A stretch of 64,000 nt of DNA, from the NCBI GenBank assembly GCA_964544475.1, contig CAZJBS010000003.1, positions 196,819-260,818 of the forward strand, in the 5' to 3' direction. This stretch comes from CAZJBS01 sp964544475. GTDB lineage: Bacteria > CLD3 > SB21. Made by a program: the position numbers and the translations under genes. Below, piece by piece: positions 1 to 9,615 of the stretch (positions are counted from its first letter, which is position 1; every line of letters starts with the position of its first letter). The notes under the pieces are model-generated. The model made no database searches. It worked only from the letters and a program-made list of their open reading frames with translations, and was not told the origin of the DNA.

Positions 1-586
1 GTCCATCGGTGTTGACGATGAAATCGTTCAGATTTTCCGGGAAGAGTCGGCCAGCTATTTCCGGCTCATTCGTCATGCGTTGGATTCCGTGAAATCGAAT
101 ACGGCCGGTATCACGGTCATGCGTGATATCGAAAAAGCGGCCCACAGTTTGCGCAGTTCGGCCAAAATGCTGGGTTTCGTCAAGATTGCCGACCTGGTCC
201 GTCCGTTGGAGGCGTTGGCGGAACGTCATAATAAGGCCCCCTTTGATCTGACGCCGGAGGCCATGACCGCCCTTGATGGCGTCGTATCCAAACTGGAGTC
301 GTTGTTGCGGGGGCAGGATGTCGACACCAGCGGTGAGACGGCTGCGTTGAATGCGGTCGTCGAATCCATAACGGAGACACTCAAAACGTCCGGAGCCACG
401 CGGGTCGACGGAGTCATGGCGACGGAAGATGCCAGCCTGCCGGCGAAAACGAGGAAGCGAGTCGTGAAGAAGAAGAAGCCAATCGAGATACCCGACTTCC
501 AAATTCAAAATGAACCCATTTTCAAGAGATTGCACGTTGAGGACGCCCTGCTGGATGAGATGGCGAGGGTGACCGGCAACGCGTGA
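1..586 (+). CDS. Hpt-domain protein, C-terminal part (gene starts before the window)
   Basis: The reading frame is open from base 2, so the 5' end of the gene lies outside the window and 194 residues are visible. The visible N-terminal half looks like a histidine phosphotransfer (Hpt/CheA P1) domain: an acidic DDEIVQIFREE helix is followed by HSLRSSAKMLGF, which matches the HxxKGxAxxLG phosphorylation helix, with the candidate phospho-histidine at bases 143-145. Such domains pass phosphate from a hybrid kinase to a response regulator in the cytoplasm. The rest is a Lys-rich linker (KKRVVKKKK type) and a short acidic tail with no recognised domain. The stop codon overlaps the open frame of the next gene. 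Whether this is a CheA/PilL-like kinase or a stand-alone Hpt protein cannot be decided without the missing part. Confidence 0.7.
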   Translation, partial: SIGVDDEIVQIFREESASYFRLIRHALDSVKSNTAGITVMRDIEKAAHSLRSSAKMLGFVKIADLVRPLEALAERHNKAPFDLTPEAMTALDGVVSKLESLLRGQDVDTSGETAALNAVVESITETLKTSGATRVDGVMATEDASLPAKTRKRVVKKKKPIEIPDFQIQNEPIFKRLHVEDALLDEMARVTGNA

Positions 587-606
587 AGCCAATGAGAAGG
601 TTGAAT

Positions 607-2181
607 ATGCGAAAGATTCAATGCGTTTTCTTGTCGCTTTTCCTGCCGGCCTCCGTGTGGGCAGCCACGACGTCCGGTGAATTGAGAACCGACGAAACAT
701 GGGAAGGCCTTGTTTTGATCACCGGAGACGTGGTCGTCCCGGCCAATCGCGTGCTCACCATCAAGCCCAATGCCCTGATTCGCTTTGCCGCCAACCAGGA
801 CGATCAAGAATCCGGATACGATCCTTCCAAGTGCGAGTTGATCGTTGAGGGAACTCTGAGGGCGGAAGGAAAGGAAAAGTACGAGATTCGTTTCACTTCG
901 AGCAGTTTTAGCGATCCGGATGAAGAAGTCAAAGTCAAACTGAACCCGCAGGCCGGTGACTGGTACGGTCTCGTGTTGAAAAAGGACGCAGCGGGCCGCA
1001 GCATCCTGTCAAACACGATCATTGAGTACGCGTACGACGGCATCACTTGTGTCAATTCCTCACCCCGAATTTACAGAAATCGCATCGAGGCCAATTATTG
1101 GAATGGCGTTCTGTGCGACATCATATCTTCTCCAAAACTCAACAACAACCAAATCTTGAACAACGGTTACGCAGGGATCAACTGCATGATCAACTCGTCG
1201 CCGGTCATCACGGGCAACGAAATTACCGGCAATCGTTACGGCATTTTAGTACAGGACGTCTCCACGCCCATCATTGGCGATGTAAGGGATGCCCAGGGCG
1301 ACCTGGCCGGGAGGAATATCATTTACAACAACCTGGAATACAATCTGTACAACCACACGAAACGTGTCTTGTACGCTCAACGCAACGACTGGGGCGATAA
1401 TATCAACGCCGACCGTCTTATTCACGACGATGATGAGAACGGTAAGTTCGGCCTTGTGGTATATGCGCCGGTTTTCACATCAGGCAAGATCTCGTATGTG
1501 GAATACCAGGCTCTGACGGCATCGGCCGTGAAGCCGACTGAGGACGAGACGAAGAAAAAAACGTTGGAGCTGGCCGAACTGAAGAAGAAGCTTGAGGCCG
1601 ACAAAAAGCAAAAGACAGAAAGTAAGTCCGGGGTGAAAGAAGAAACGCCCAAAGAGGACCTGGCCGAATTGAAAAGGAAAGAGGAGGAACGCACCAAGGA
1701 AATGGAACGCGTCCGGCTTCTTGAGGAACAGTTGAAGCAGCAGGAGCAGATTCGGCTGGAGCAGGAGAAACAGCTCGCGATGCAAAAGCGCTTCGAAGAG
1801 GAAGAACGGCTTGAGAAGCAGAAGGCTGCGGCGGCCGCCGAGAAGAAAAAGGAGACCAAACCGGCTGCGTCGTCTTTTGTCGCGACTAAGATGGCCAACG
1901 AATTGGACAACAATCCCAAACCGATCCAGCGTGTGAGTCCCACGTTGCCGGATCTGGCCCGGCAGGCCAAAATCAGCGGAACGGTTTCACTGCGTGTTTT
2001 GATCGGCGTCAACGGCGTTCCGGAGGAAGTGTATGTTGCCAAACGGATCGGCAACAAGGATTTTGATCAAATGATCAATGACGAGGCGATCCGAACGGTT
2101 AAACAATGGACATTCGAACAAGGCCTTTCTGCCGGCGTACCGGTCAAATACTGGACCATCGTGAACTTATTGTTCAAATAG
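607..2181 (+). CDS. Secreted right-handed beta-helix protein fused to a TonB C-terminal domain
   Basis: The start at 607 is preferred because AGAAGG lies six bases upstream and the protein then begins directly with a signal peptide (MRKIQCVFLSLF...SVWA). The frame is open back to 583. Residues about 25-270 carry repeated Asn-rich turns (SSPRIYRNRIE, SSPVITGNEI) typical of parallel beta-helix (PbH1/NosD) proteins. Residues about 290-410 form a highly charged Lys/Glu/Gln coiled coil. The last 95 residues match the TonB C-terminal domain (PxYPxxAR-like entry, GxVxLRVxIGxxG, AIxTVKQWxFxP-like end). The protein should act in the periplasm, but it has no N-terminal anchor beyond the signal peptide, so it is not a classical energy-transducing TonB. 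The beta-helix may bind a glycan or envelope polymer; this is inference. Confidence 0.75.
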   Translation: MRKIQCVFLSLFLPASVWAATTSGELRTDETWEGLVLITGDVVVPANRVLTIKPNALIRFAANQDDQESGYDPSKCELIVEGTLRAEGKEKYEIRFTSSSFSDPDEEVKVKLNPQAGDWYGLVLKKDAAGRSILSNTIIEYAYDGITCVNSSPRIYRNRIEANYWNGVLCDIISSPKLNNNQILNNGYAGINCMINSSPVITGNEITGNRYGILVQDVSTPIIGDVRDAQGDLAGRNIIYNNLEYNLYNHTKRVLYAQRNDWGDNINADRLIHDDDENGKFGLVVYAPVFTSGKISYVEYQALTASAVKPTEDETKKKTLELAELKKKLEADKKQKTESKSGVKEETPKEDLAELKRKEEERTKEMERVRLLEEQLKQQEQIRLEQEKQLAMQKRFEEEERLEKQKAAAAAEKKKETKPAASSFVATKMANELDNNPKPIQRVSPTLPDLARQAKISGTVSLRVLIGVNGVPEEVYVAKRIGNKDFDQMINDEAIRTVKQWTFEQGLSAGVPVKYWTIVNLLFK

Positions 2182-2290
2182 ACGTCAACAAGAGCTGCCA
2201 CATGAGCTGTTTTGTCGTGCATGAGTTTGATCTTTGATGGAATTGTTTCGCGGCGTTGAATCGGCGTATTGGCAAGCCTGTAGCAAAAGA

Positions 2291-2320
2291 AAAGGGGCCG
2301 TTTGAAAAAACGGCCCCTTT
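2291..2320. terminator. Bidirectional intrinsic terminator
   Basis: A 13-bp perfect stem (AAAGGGGCCGTTT and its complement) with a short A-rich loop sits between the convergent beta-helix/TonB gene and the SGNH lipoprotein gene. T and A runs flank both sides, so it can stop transcripts from either direction. Confidence 0.85.
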
Positions 2321-2339
2321 GTCATTCCGGACAAAAAGG

Positions 2340-3653
2340 CTATTGGACGATGTAATCGCTCAAATTGACCAGAGGTATAGAACTTCCATAGTGGGCGTTG
2401 GCCGCCTTAATGAATTCATTGGCAATGATTGCATATCCGAGGGTATTGGGATGGACACCGTCCAGGCTGAAAAGTCCGCCGGAAATGTAGTCCGACTTGA
2501 CCCGGATGCCACTACCGATAGGATAACCCGCTCCGGCGGTTCCTGACACGGCGAAAATATCAGCCAAAAGCTGATTGGCATCCACGACCGGGAATCCCAC
2601 ACGGGATGCCGCGCTGTCAATCACGCCGTTATAAGCCGCAACGACATTGCTGATGATGTCGGCCTCTGCATTGGTGATCGTATACTTGCCCGGAACCGGA
2701 TTACCCGGCGTGGTACCGATACCATTGGCCAGCAACGTGGGTAACGCCGAAGACAACGTGAGCAGATAATACTTGATTTGCGCCTGATCTTCCTGAAAGT
2801 ACACTTTGATTTTGGTTGTCGGAGACACCTGGGCGCTGTCCACGTCTGTGAGCTTGACAGTAGTCATGAAAGGGATCGTCGCGACATTCGGGATATTCGC
2901 AACGACCGCATCGACCCCAAGTGCGGCAAGGCTATCCATGGCCCTGTTGTACATCGTACGAAAGCCGGGCAGCGGTGTCGAAGGAATGCCCGGATCAGCC
3001 ACGGCCGTGAAAGGAGAAACGCCGGCCGCTACAGGGTCGCCATTGTTTCCGGCACCGGAGGTGGCATAGCCGAGGATATCGTTGTTGCCAAGCCAGAAAG
3101 TCACAAATGTCGGACTCTGAGCTTTTGCCTGCTGGTAGACGCTACCTTGACCCCTTAATACGACATCAATCAAAGGATTATTGGAAGTACCCAACGAGAT
3201 GATGTTCTGCCAACTGGTACCGTTGGTCGATGCGGTGGCCCCGAGGAAATCATATAGAAATATCCCGGGTATTCCCAGATTCTGGTAGCTGGCAGCGGCC
3301 AGGTTGTTGGGCGTCGTGGCACCGCCATAAAGATACAAAACAGGCTTGCCGGAAGTTGAGAATCCGGTAAGGAAATACGAACCGGTCGTTCCAGAGTCCG
3401 CGATGGTTGGCTGTTCAAACGATTCGATTCCAAGTTGTCCGGATATGATGGCCGGATAGCTATTGGTCTGAAAGACTTCCCTTAAACCGCCATTCTGGAA
3501 TCCGGCAGTCAGGCTGTTGCCAATGGCCACATAGTTGCTGTAGTCGGCGTTTCCCGAGCCGAATCCGCTGCCCGGTGCGCTTGGATAGTCGACCGAGCAA
3601 GCCGCCAGGGTCGCCATCATGGTCCCAAGAACCATTATGTTTTTCAGTTTCAT
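2340..3653 (-). CDS. SGNH/GDSL-family esterase lipoprotein
   Basis: A 437-residue lipoprotein. The start at 3653 is chosen because GGAGG stands 11 bases upstream and the protein then opens with a lipoprotein signal (MKLKNIMVLGTMMATLAAC, lipobox LAAC). The hydrolase blocks are visible in order: block I GNSLTAG with the nucleophile Ser, an Asn block in FWLGNNDILG, and block V DGVHPN with the catalytic Asp and His near the C terminus. It should hydrolyse an ester of a lipid or an O-acylated glycan at the cell envelope. The gene follows the FadL-type barrel gene by 34 bases on the same strand, so both may be co-transcribed; a link to uptake or turnover of fatty-acid esters is inference. The substrate cannot be read from the sequence. 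Confidence 0.85.
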   Translation of the reverse strand: MKLKNIMVLGTMMATLAACSVDYPSAPGSGFGSGNADYSNYVAIGNSLTAGFQNGGLREVFQTNSYPAIISGQLGIESFEQPTIADSGTTGSYFLTGFSTSGKPVLYLYGGATTPNNLAAASYQNLGIPGIFLYDFLGATASTNGTSWQNIISLGTSNNPLIDVVLRGQGSVYQQAKAQSPTFVTFWLGNNDILGYATSGAGNNGDPVAAGVSPFTAVADPGIPSTPLPGFRTMYNRAMDSLAALGVDAVVANIPNVATIPFMTTVKLTDVDSAQVSPTTKIKVYFQEDQAQIKYYLLTLSSALPTLLANGIGTTPGNPVPGKYTITNAEADIISNVVAAYNGVIDSAASRVGFPVVDANQLLADIFAVSGTAGAGYPIGSGIRVKSDYISGGLFSLDGVHPNTLGYAIIANEFIKAANAHYGSSIPLVNLSDYIVQ

Positions 3654-3687
3654 ATTATTCTTTTCCTCCAATTTTTTCCGTGCTGGT

Positions 3688-5055
3688 TTATTTGCCGCCA
3701 ATCGTATAACTGAAGCTCAACGCCCACAAGTTGACGTGGCTGTTGTAAATGCCGTCATACCCATCCACGTTCTTTCCTTCGGTGCTTCGTTCTTTGAAAA
3801 ACACCGCAAGATATGAAGCATCGACCTGTAGTCTGTCATTGAGCTTGTATCCGATGCCAAGGCCGATGTCATTGCGATCGGCATCCGGCAGGAGGGGATT
3901 GACCGTTTCGGTCGGGGCCGGCGTCTTGTCGAAGATATAGCCGCAGCGCAAGGCGAGCTTGTCGGTTGCCCAATATTCGGCACCGAAACGGATCTGCCAC
4001 GTGTCTTTGTAGTTTTCCTCGAGAACCGAGGTCAAACCGGTTTGGTTTTCAGGAAATTCGATAACGACCTCCTTGAAAGAACTCCATCCGGCAAATATAT
4101 AGTCCACTTCCAGCGATAGTTTTTCCATCGGCTTGTAGGCGACGCCGACCGCCAGCGATTTTGGAAATTCGACCGAAGTGTTGCCATCCTGCTTCATGCC
4201 GCCAAAGAGGGGATTGGCCAGGTTGCTGGCCACTGAGGCGTCCACAACGGCTCCGAAGGGATCCGACGAACTGGCATTCAGGATTTGATGAAACTTGGCG
4301 GAACCTTCATACTTGTTCTTAATGGAGTGTTTGTAATCCACGCCGCATGAAATCTGATCTGTAGCCTTATAGAGCGCTCCAAAATGGAAACCGACGGAGC
4401 CTTTGTCTGATCCGGTCAGTTCCACCTGGGCCACGTCATAAACAACGGTGGATGTACCGTTGAAGAAAGGCTGCGAGTTGTTGCGTTTGAGCTCAACATT
4501 GGAAACGACGTAGTCAATACCAACACCCAGCGACAGATTGCTCATCACTTTGTATGAGAATGTCGGGGAGATGTAGACCGCTTGAATATTGCCAAGAATC
4601 GACCGGAAGCGACCGCTGTAAGTGTTGTCCTTGTTTTTCCATTCCGTGCCCAAGCCGAACGGTGTCGTGATGGAAAGACCGGCGGCCATGTTCTCGTTGA
4701 TCTGGTAAGCGGCGTGAAGGTTGAAGGGAAGAAAGAACTTGTCCTTGGCCGCGTCACGAACGCCTGAACCCGGGGAAGGGTTCATCCCTTGGAATTTGGC
4801 CATGGACTGTACCGGCGTGATGCCGCCGTAAATCCGCCATTGGCCAGGCTGGCCGTACATGGCAAGACCCGCTGGATTGTAAAAACCCGCCGACGCATCC
4901 CAGGCCCGGGCGACAAAGGCGCCGCCCTGAGCGGTAGCTGCCGCACCCTGCTCGTAAATAGAGAATCCGCCGGCCCAGGCTTGCCCGGTCAAAACCAGAG
5001 CACAGACTGCCGCCATCATCGCCCGCGATAATGTTGTACCACGCGATGGATTCAT
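3688..5055 (-). CDS. OmpP1/FadL-family outer membrane barrel protein
   Basis: A 455-residue outer membrane protein. The ATG at 5055 has GGAGG seven bases upstream. An N-terminal signal peptide ends near GQAWA, and the mature protein begins GGFSIYEQGAAATAQGGAF with the SAGFYNPAGLA motif, which is characteristic of the FadL/OmpP1/TodX family of hydrophobic-substrate channels. The remainder shows alternating beta-strand patterns and ends in a strand (WALSFSYTIGGK). Members move long-chain fatty acids or aromatic hydrocarbons through the outer membrane by lateral diffusion. The next gene downstream is an SGNH esterase, which would fit release and uptake of acyl chains, although this pairing is an inference. 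Nothing is truncated; the length is normal for the family. Confidence 0.9.
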   Translation of the reverse strand: MNPSRGTTLSRAMMAAVCALVLTGQAWAGGFSIYEQGAAATAQGGAFVARAWDASAGFYNPAGLAMYGQPGQWRIYGGITPVQSMAKFQGMNPSPGSGVRDAAKDKFFLPFNLHAAYQINENMAAGLSITTPFGLGTEWKNKDNTYSGRFRSILGNIQAVYISPTFSYKVMSNLSLGVGIDYVVSNVELKRNNSQPFFNGTSTVVYDVAQVELTGSDKGSVGFHFGALYKATDQISCGVDYKHSIKNKYEGSAKFHQILNASSSDPFGAVVDASVASNLANPLFGGMKQDGNTSVEFPKSLAVGVAYKPMEKLSLEVDYIFAGWSSFKEVVIEFPENQTGLTSVLEENYKDTWQIRFGAEYWATDKLALRCGYIFDKTPAPTETVNPLLPDADRNDIGLGIGYKLNDRLQVDASYLAVFFKERSTEGKNVDGYDGIYNSHVNLWALSFSYTIGGK

Positions 5056-5143
5056 AACTGAACCTCCTGCTTTAAGTAAAAATGTGTTTCAAGAATCTCT
5101 GAGACGAGACGTTGCCTAGACGTGAATCTGATAGGTCGGGAAA

Positions 5144-5172
5144 AAGCTATCGAAACTGAATAATATAGTCAA
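5144..5172 (-). promoter_or_regulatory. Possible sigma-70-like promoter for the FadL gene
   Basis: On the minus strand TTGACT (5172-5167) is followed after exactly 17 bases by TAGCTT (5149-5144), about 90 bases before the FadL start. The -35 is good, the -10 is weak, so this is only a candidate. Confidence 0.35.
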
Positions 5173-5186
5173 CTAAATTCTGCCGC

Positions 5187-7037
5187 TCAGGGCGAGGTGA
5201 TCAGGAGGTCGTCGAAACTGACCTGGACTTCCGGGAGAATGGCAAATCCGATATTGCCCCGGCGGAAACTTGCGTCCGTCAGTTCCTTGACCGGCTGTCC
5301 ATTGATCATAAACGTGAACCGGTTGGCCACGGCTTTGACGGTAAGAGTATTCGTGCCGTTCAGATGAATGGCCGCCGAACGGTCCCAATCGGCCAGGTAG
5401 TTCCAGTTGCCCAACTCATACTTGCCGATACAGTATTGGCCGTCTCCATTGATATAGAACAAGTAGCTGTCGTTGGGACCGAAAATACGGAACATCAATC
5501 CGTACCCACTGACGCTGGAACCATCCATCCAGCGCGTTTTGACGGAGGCCACAAAATCCGAGTACGGCGTTTCAAGCCAGGAAGCATTCCCAAATCGTGG
5601 GTCAAACATGTGATACACACTGTCCCGTACGAAGTTGTTTTGGTCTTCATACCATCCCGTGTTTACGGAAAAATCATCGTAATACAGGAGGTTCTCTTCG
5701 ACCGCGTATTTCGACAAACCGGATGATCCGCCATCGCCGGTATTCAGGGCGATCCTGGCGGCGGCCTCCTGTTTGACTTTGGCCGCATGGTACCTCGTAG
5801 AGAGCAGAAGATAATCGGAATCGTAGACGCCATTGGAATCGTCATCCACCCATCCGATCTGTCCGAGGGTAAAATCACAGATCTTGAGATCATTGGATTT
5901 CATGATGCAGGCCAAGGTGCCCGTGGAAGAGGTTTCATGGTTGCCGTTGATTACGTTGAGCCGGCCGGATTTGTCCGTCGGACCGCTGGAGCCTTTGTAT
6001 TCATCCAATGCATTGAAAATGTGGCCGGTTTCGTGGGCCACGACCTTCCAGACGCCGGTGTAACCCCACCCGTTGCATTTGTTGGTCACAATCATATAAG
6101 GGCCGCCAAGATAGCCCCACGCGATACCGGTTTGCTTTGCGAAGTAGCCGTCGAGATCGTTGGTCGAGGGCACGACGTAAATGACGAATGCCCAATCGGT
6201 TTTCCATTTGTCCCTGAGATCGTTGGCCATCTCGCGGTTGAGTGTATAGTCTTCGGCGTCGCGATAGCCCAGGTGGTCCATGCATTCTTTGACCCACAGC
6301 ACGCTTTCATCTTTGGTTCGCGAGATGGGCTCGTACCTGGTCTGGCCATCCATGAATTCGTACGTCCAGGAAAGGTTGGCCTTGTAACCACCTTTCTCCG
6401 CCCACCAATCCAGGCCTTTGTAAATCTGGTTCATGACTTCTTCTTTGTCTTCCTGATTCCATGATTCGGTCTTCTTGTCCAATTGGCCGTTGGATTCAAC
6501 GAAAACGACGCCAACGCTGACGGAACCGATCATATATTCACTCGTGAGAAAGAAGTTCTTCTGGCCACGCAAAGTGAAGAGGTTGTTGGTGTTCTCAAGG
6601 TCCGGAGCCTTGTGGGAATTGAAATCCTGGTCACCCGTCGGTTCGTCGCCACGGGTGGCAAGCAGTTTCACAAAGTTGAAATTCCACGTTTGGAAGCCGA
6701 ATTGCTGGACAGGTTTGAGACCAGCCGGAATGTCGACAGGTTGGTCGGATATCAATTTCACCAAATTGGAACGGCGCGCCGATTTTTCTGCGTCGACGGT
6801 CAGATACGCATGAAGGACATTGGGGGGGAAAACGTGGGTGACATGCCCGCCATTGAACTCAATGGAATCGCGAACCTTGAGGGTCTTCTCATAGTCCGTC
6901 GTATTCAGAACCACGAGGCTGTGGGAACCGTCAAAAAGGGATTCACCGCCATGAGCAAGGCGATAGCCTGCCAAACCCAGACCCCAGACGATAAGAGCTT
7001 GGATGAGGAAACGGACCACGTCAGGTCTCGACTTCAT
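5187..7037 (-). CDS. Exported HExxH zinc metalloprotease with C-terminal LamG-like domain
   Basis: The frame extends to 7205, but the ATG at 7037 is preferred: AAAGGA lies upstream, and it limits the overlap with the preceding regulator gene to 17 bases. The 616-residue product opens with one hydrophobic segment (residues about 8-27) that is a signal peptide or anchor. Near residue 335 is VVAHETGHIFNALDEY, a zincin HExxH motif. The last 190 residues resemble a concanavalin/LamG-like jelly roll (FSVNTGWY start, FMINGQPV near the end), often used for glycan binding. It is therefore likely a surface or secreted peptidase. The family could not be named more closely. It is transcribed behind the HATPase-SpoIIE-HTH regulator and may share its mRNA. 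Confidence 0.75.
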   Translation of the reverse strand: MKSRPDVVRFLIQALIVWGLGLAGYRLAHGGESLFDGSHSLVVLNTTDYEKTLKVRDSIEFNGGHVTHVFPPNVLHAYLTVDAEKSARRSNLVKLISDQPVDIPAGLKPVQQFGFQTWNFNFVKLLATRGDEPTGDQDFNSHKAPDLENTNNLFTLRGQKNFFLTSEYMIGSVSVGVVFVESNGQLDKKTESWNQEDKEEVMNQIYKGLDWWAEKGGYKANLSWTYEFMDGQTRYEPISRTKDESVLWVKECMDHLGYRDAEDYTLNREMANDLRDKWKTDWAFVIYVVPSTNDLDGYFAKQTGIAWGYLGGPYMIVTNKCNGWGYTGVWKVVAHETGHIFNALDEYKGSSGPTDKSGRLNVINGNHETSSTGTLACIMKSNDLKICDFTLGQIGWVDDDSNGVYDSDYLLLSTRYHAAKVKQEAAARIALNTGDGGSSGLSKYAVEENLLYYDDFSVNTGWYEDQNNFVRDSVYHMFDPRFGNASWLETPYSDFVASVKTRWMDGSSVSGYGLMFRIFGPNDSYLFYINGDGQYCIGKYELGNWNYLADWDRSAAIHLNGTNTLTVKAVANRFTFMINGQPVKELTDASFRRGNIGFAILPEVQVSFDDLLITSP

Positions 7038-9612
7038 CCTTTTCCTTTTCGACCGTACGGCCGCCCTGGTTCTGGGCTTCCATGATACGATCGACAATGG
7101 AGCCGGTGCTCCGGTTGTCACCTTTGATGACCTGGCCATCCATGGTAACGAGTGGCGTGCCGGGCATTTTGAATTTGCGATTGGATTTGGATCGTTGGGT
7201 GACAAAGGCCTGGCGTTTTTCCTGCGTATTGAGCCGCATCCGAATGAGTTCGTCGTAGATGCGTTTTTCAGGTATTTCGGTAAACCCGTATTTTTCCTGA
7301 TTCAATGTGTTGCTGATCATCTTCGGGCCGTATTCGGGATGCTCACGCACGACATCGAATATCTTTGCCTTTTGTTCGATGCTCATGTGTTTGGCCTCGA
7401 TGTTGGAGCCTTCGGATTTGACGCGCAATCCATCGTCGCCAAGCTCGTCATATTTCTTTTTGTACTTGTAATACGTGGACGTCGATATGCGCGATTTGGC
7501 GCAGGCTTCTTTGACGCTCATGCCTTCGGCCACCATGTTGATCAGGTTCTTACGCAGTGTAAAAAGAACGTCCGAGGCCATCAGGTTTTCCTTGATGGCC
7601 ACCATGGTGATGTCGTCGTTTTGAGGGGCGCCCTGCGTGAAATTAAAAATGTCTTCTTTCATCTTCTCGATGAACTGCTTGGCGTCGTGGTGGGCCAGCT
7701 TTCGTATGGACTCGAGAAACCGCTCTTCGCTGAAGAGATCGCGGGCGGGATTCATGGCCTCGGTGATGCCGTCCGTGTAGCAGATCAGGATGTCGTCCTC
7801 GCGGAGTTTGATGCTGTCCGTCTGGATGGACTGACCGAACAACTTCCGATCGGGCAGAGAAATGCCGACCGGGAAACCACGCGGGTTGAGGTAGTACGTT
7901 TGCTTGGTGCTGCCGCGGTACAGTATCATCGGGTTGTGGCCGGCGCTGGCATAGTGGATTTCGCGATTGCGGGAATCGAGAATAATGTAAAACATCGTCA
8001 CGAACATGCCTTTTTTCATGTCGTCGACGACGAAATCGTTGACTTTGGCAAGGACTTCGCCGGGGTCCTTATTGCCGCGGGCTTCGAGCCGCAGCGCTGT
8101 GCGTATCATGGTCATGACCAGCGAACCTGGAACGCCTTTGCCGGAGACGTCGGCCACGACAATTCCGATCGTGTCTTCGTCCACGCGGACGAAATCGAAA
8201 AGATCGCCTCCGACTTCCTTGGCCGATTCATAGTAGGTGGCCAGGTCATAACCTTCGACTTCCGGGAAAGTCATGGGCAACAGCATGTGTTGGATTTCCT
8301 GGGCGACCTGGATTTCCTTCTGCAACTGCTTTTGTTGTACGAGGCCGATCTGGGCCTTGCGGAATTTGGCGGCCATATCGCTGAAGGCCTGGGCGATTTC
8401 ACCGACTTCGTTGGAGGTGTCGATGTCCACGTCATCGGTAATGGTTTCATGGCCTGCGCTTCGAATCCAGTCCGTGAGCTTCTGGAACGGGCTTATGATC
8501 CGGGCCACGAGTACGGCAATACCGGTGTAGCCGAGGAGAAGCACCAAAAAGGCCAGGACAAGCCCGAGCAGTTTGAGCGTGGCCATTTCGCCCTTGATCG
8601 TGCTCTGCCGGACCAGCACGTGGGCGTACCCAATCAGATTGGATTCGCCAATCACATTGCCGCGATAAATCGGAGTCGTCACATCATACACCTGATCGTC
8701 TTCGCTGAACGGATACCTGTAGACCACCACGGAACGTAATAGCGCTTTGTTCTCCACGGCCGAGGCCAGCGAATCGTCCACCTCTGACGACGACGCATCG
8801 TCAACCGGAACCACCTCATGCGTCTCCGGGATCTTGTATTCGCCGAGGCTCTGGCGGCTGGCCGACGCGAAAATGGTCCGCTTGCCGTCAACCACATAAA
8901 TATCGACGATAAACGGTTCGTTGTCGCGTTTGAGTTTGTTCGCGTTTTCAAACATCGCGAGGTCGTCATAGTTGGCCAGATCATCGGCGCTGGTCGAGGC
9001 CATGGTGGCTGAAATGGCCCGGACCCGTTTGAGAATTTCATTCTCAATGCCCTCGCTCTGGACTCGGGCAAACACGATATATCCGACCACGACAAAAAGG
9101 GTGAGCGCGGCGGATGAAATAATGGCATAACGATTCTTAAGATTGATCTGACGGACAAGGGATTTTTTCCGCGCCGCGCCGCTTTTTCGGTATTTGACCA
9201 GACGGAGTTCGTTGCCCTCGGATGTAACGTGGTATTCGATCTCATCCATCAGCTTCTGCAGCATGAAAATACCCAGACCGCCCTTCTTGCCGATCTTGAT
9301 GTACTCCTGCATGTTGGGGGCTTTGGCATTACGCGGATCGAATGTTTTGCCCTGATCGATCAGTACAATCGCCAGACTGTTCGTCTTGACAATCGCACGC
9401 ATAGTGACCATGCCACGAACACCGAGATCGCGGTAGGCATGCCGAATGACGTTGGTGACCGCCTCGTCGGTGGCCAGCTTGAGGGAAGCGATGACTTTGT
9501 CGTCGAAACCGTGCTTTTTGCCAACACGGACGACGAAGTCCCGCAACAGGGCGAGATTTTTCATCTCGGCGGGAACTTTGATTTCTTCCTTGAGCGAACT
9601 CTTGAAAAGCAT
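7021..9612 (-). CDS. Membrane regulator: anti-sigma-type ATPase + HAMP + SpoIIE phosphatase + HTH
   Basis: An 863-residue multidomain protein. Residues about 5-150 form an RsbW/SpoIIAB-type HATPase (KLATDEAVTNVIRHAY N-box, GGLGIFMLQKLMDE). A transmembrane helix follows near 165-185, then an extracytoplasmic sensing region, a second helix near 345-370, a HAMP linker, and a PP2C/SpoIIE serine phosphatase from about 440 to 675 with its metal-binding blocks (GGDLFDF, VADVSGKGVPG, ASAGHNP, QNDDITMV). The last 185 residues hold a helix-turn-helix resembling transposase or Rfx-like repressor HTHs (GMSVKEACAKSRISTSTYYK). Kinase-like and phosphatase modules of partner-switching systems normally sit in separate proteins; having both, with two membrane helices and a DNA-binding tail, is unusual. 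The ATG lies three bases after the PorV-like gene stop, so the two are probably one operon. Confidence 0.85.
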   Translation of the reverse strand: MLFKSSLKEEIKVPAEMKNLALLRDFVVRVGKKHGFDDKVIASLKLATDEAVTNVIRHAYRDLGVRGMVTMRAIVKTNSLAIVLIDQGKTFDPRNAKAPNMQEYIKIGKKGGLGIFMLQKLMDEIEYHVTSEGNELRLVKYRKSGAARKKSLVRQINLKNRYAIISSAALTLFVVVGYIVFARVQSEGIENEILKRVRAISATMASTSADDLANYDDLAMFENANKLKRDNEPFIVDIYVVDGKRTIFASASRQSLGEYKIPETHEVVPVDDASSSEVDDSLASAVENKALLRSVVVYRYPFSEDDQVYDVTTPIYRGNVIGESNLIGYAHVLVRQSTIKGEMATLKLLGLVLAFLVLLLGYTGIAVLVARIISPFQKLTDWIRSAGHETITDDVDIDTSNEVGEIAQAFSDMAAKFRKAQIGLVQQKQLQKEIQVAQEIQHMLLPMTFPEVEGYDLATYYESAKEVGGDLFDFVRVDEDTIGIVVADVSGKGVPGSLVMTMIRTALRLEARGNKDPGEVLAKVNDFVVDDMKKGMFVTMFYIILDSRNREIHYASAGHNPMILYRGSTKQTYYLNPRGFPVGISLPDRKLFGQSIQTDSIKLREDDILICYTDGITEAMNPARDLFSEERFLESIRKLAHHDAKQFIEKMKEDIFNFTQGAPQNDDITMVAIKENLMASDVLFTLRKNLINMVAEGMSVKEACAKSRISTSTYYKYKKKYDELGDDGLRVKSEGSNIEAKHMSIEQKAKIFDVVREHPEYGPKMISNTLNQEKYGFTEIPEKRIYDELIRMRLNTQEKRQAFVTQRSKSNRKFKMPGTPLVTMDGQVIKGDNRSTGSIVDRIMEAQNQGGRTVEKEKDEVET

Positions 9613-9615
9613 GGG

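Noticed and set aside
7038..7205. Longer start for the metalloprotease at 7205
   Set aside because: It would overlap the regulator gene by 185 bases and adds 56 residues without signal-peptide character before the membrane segment.
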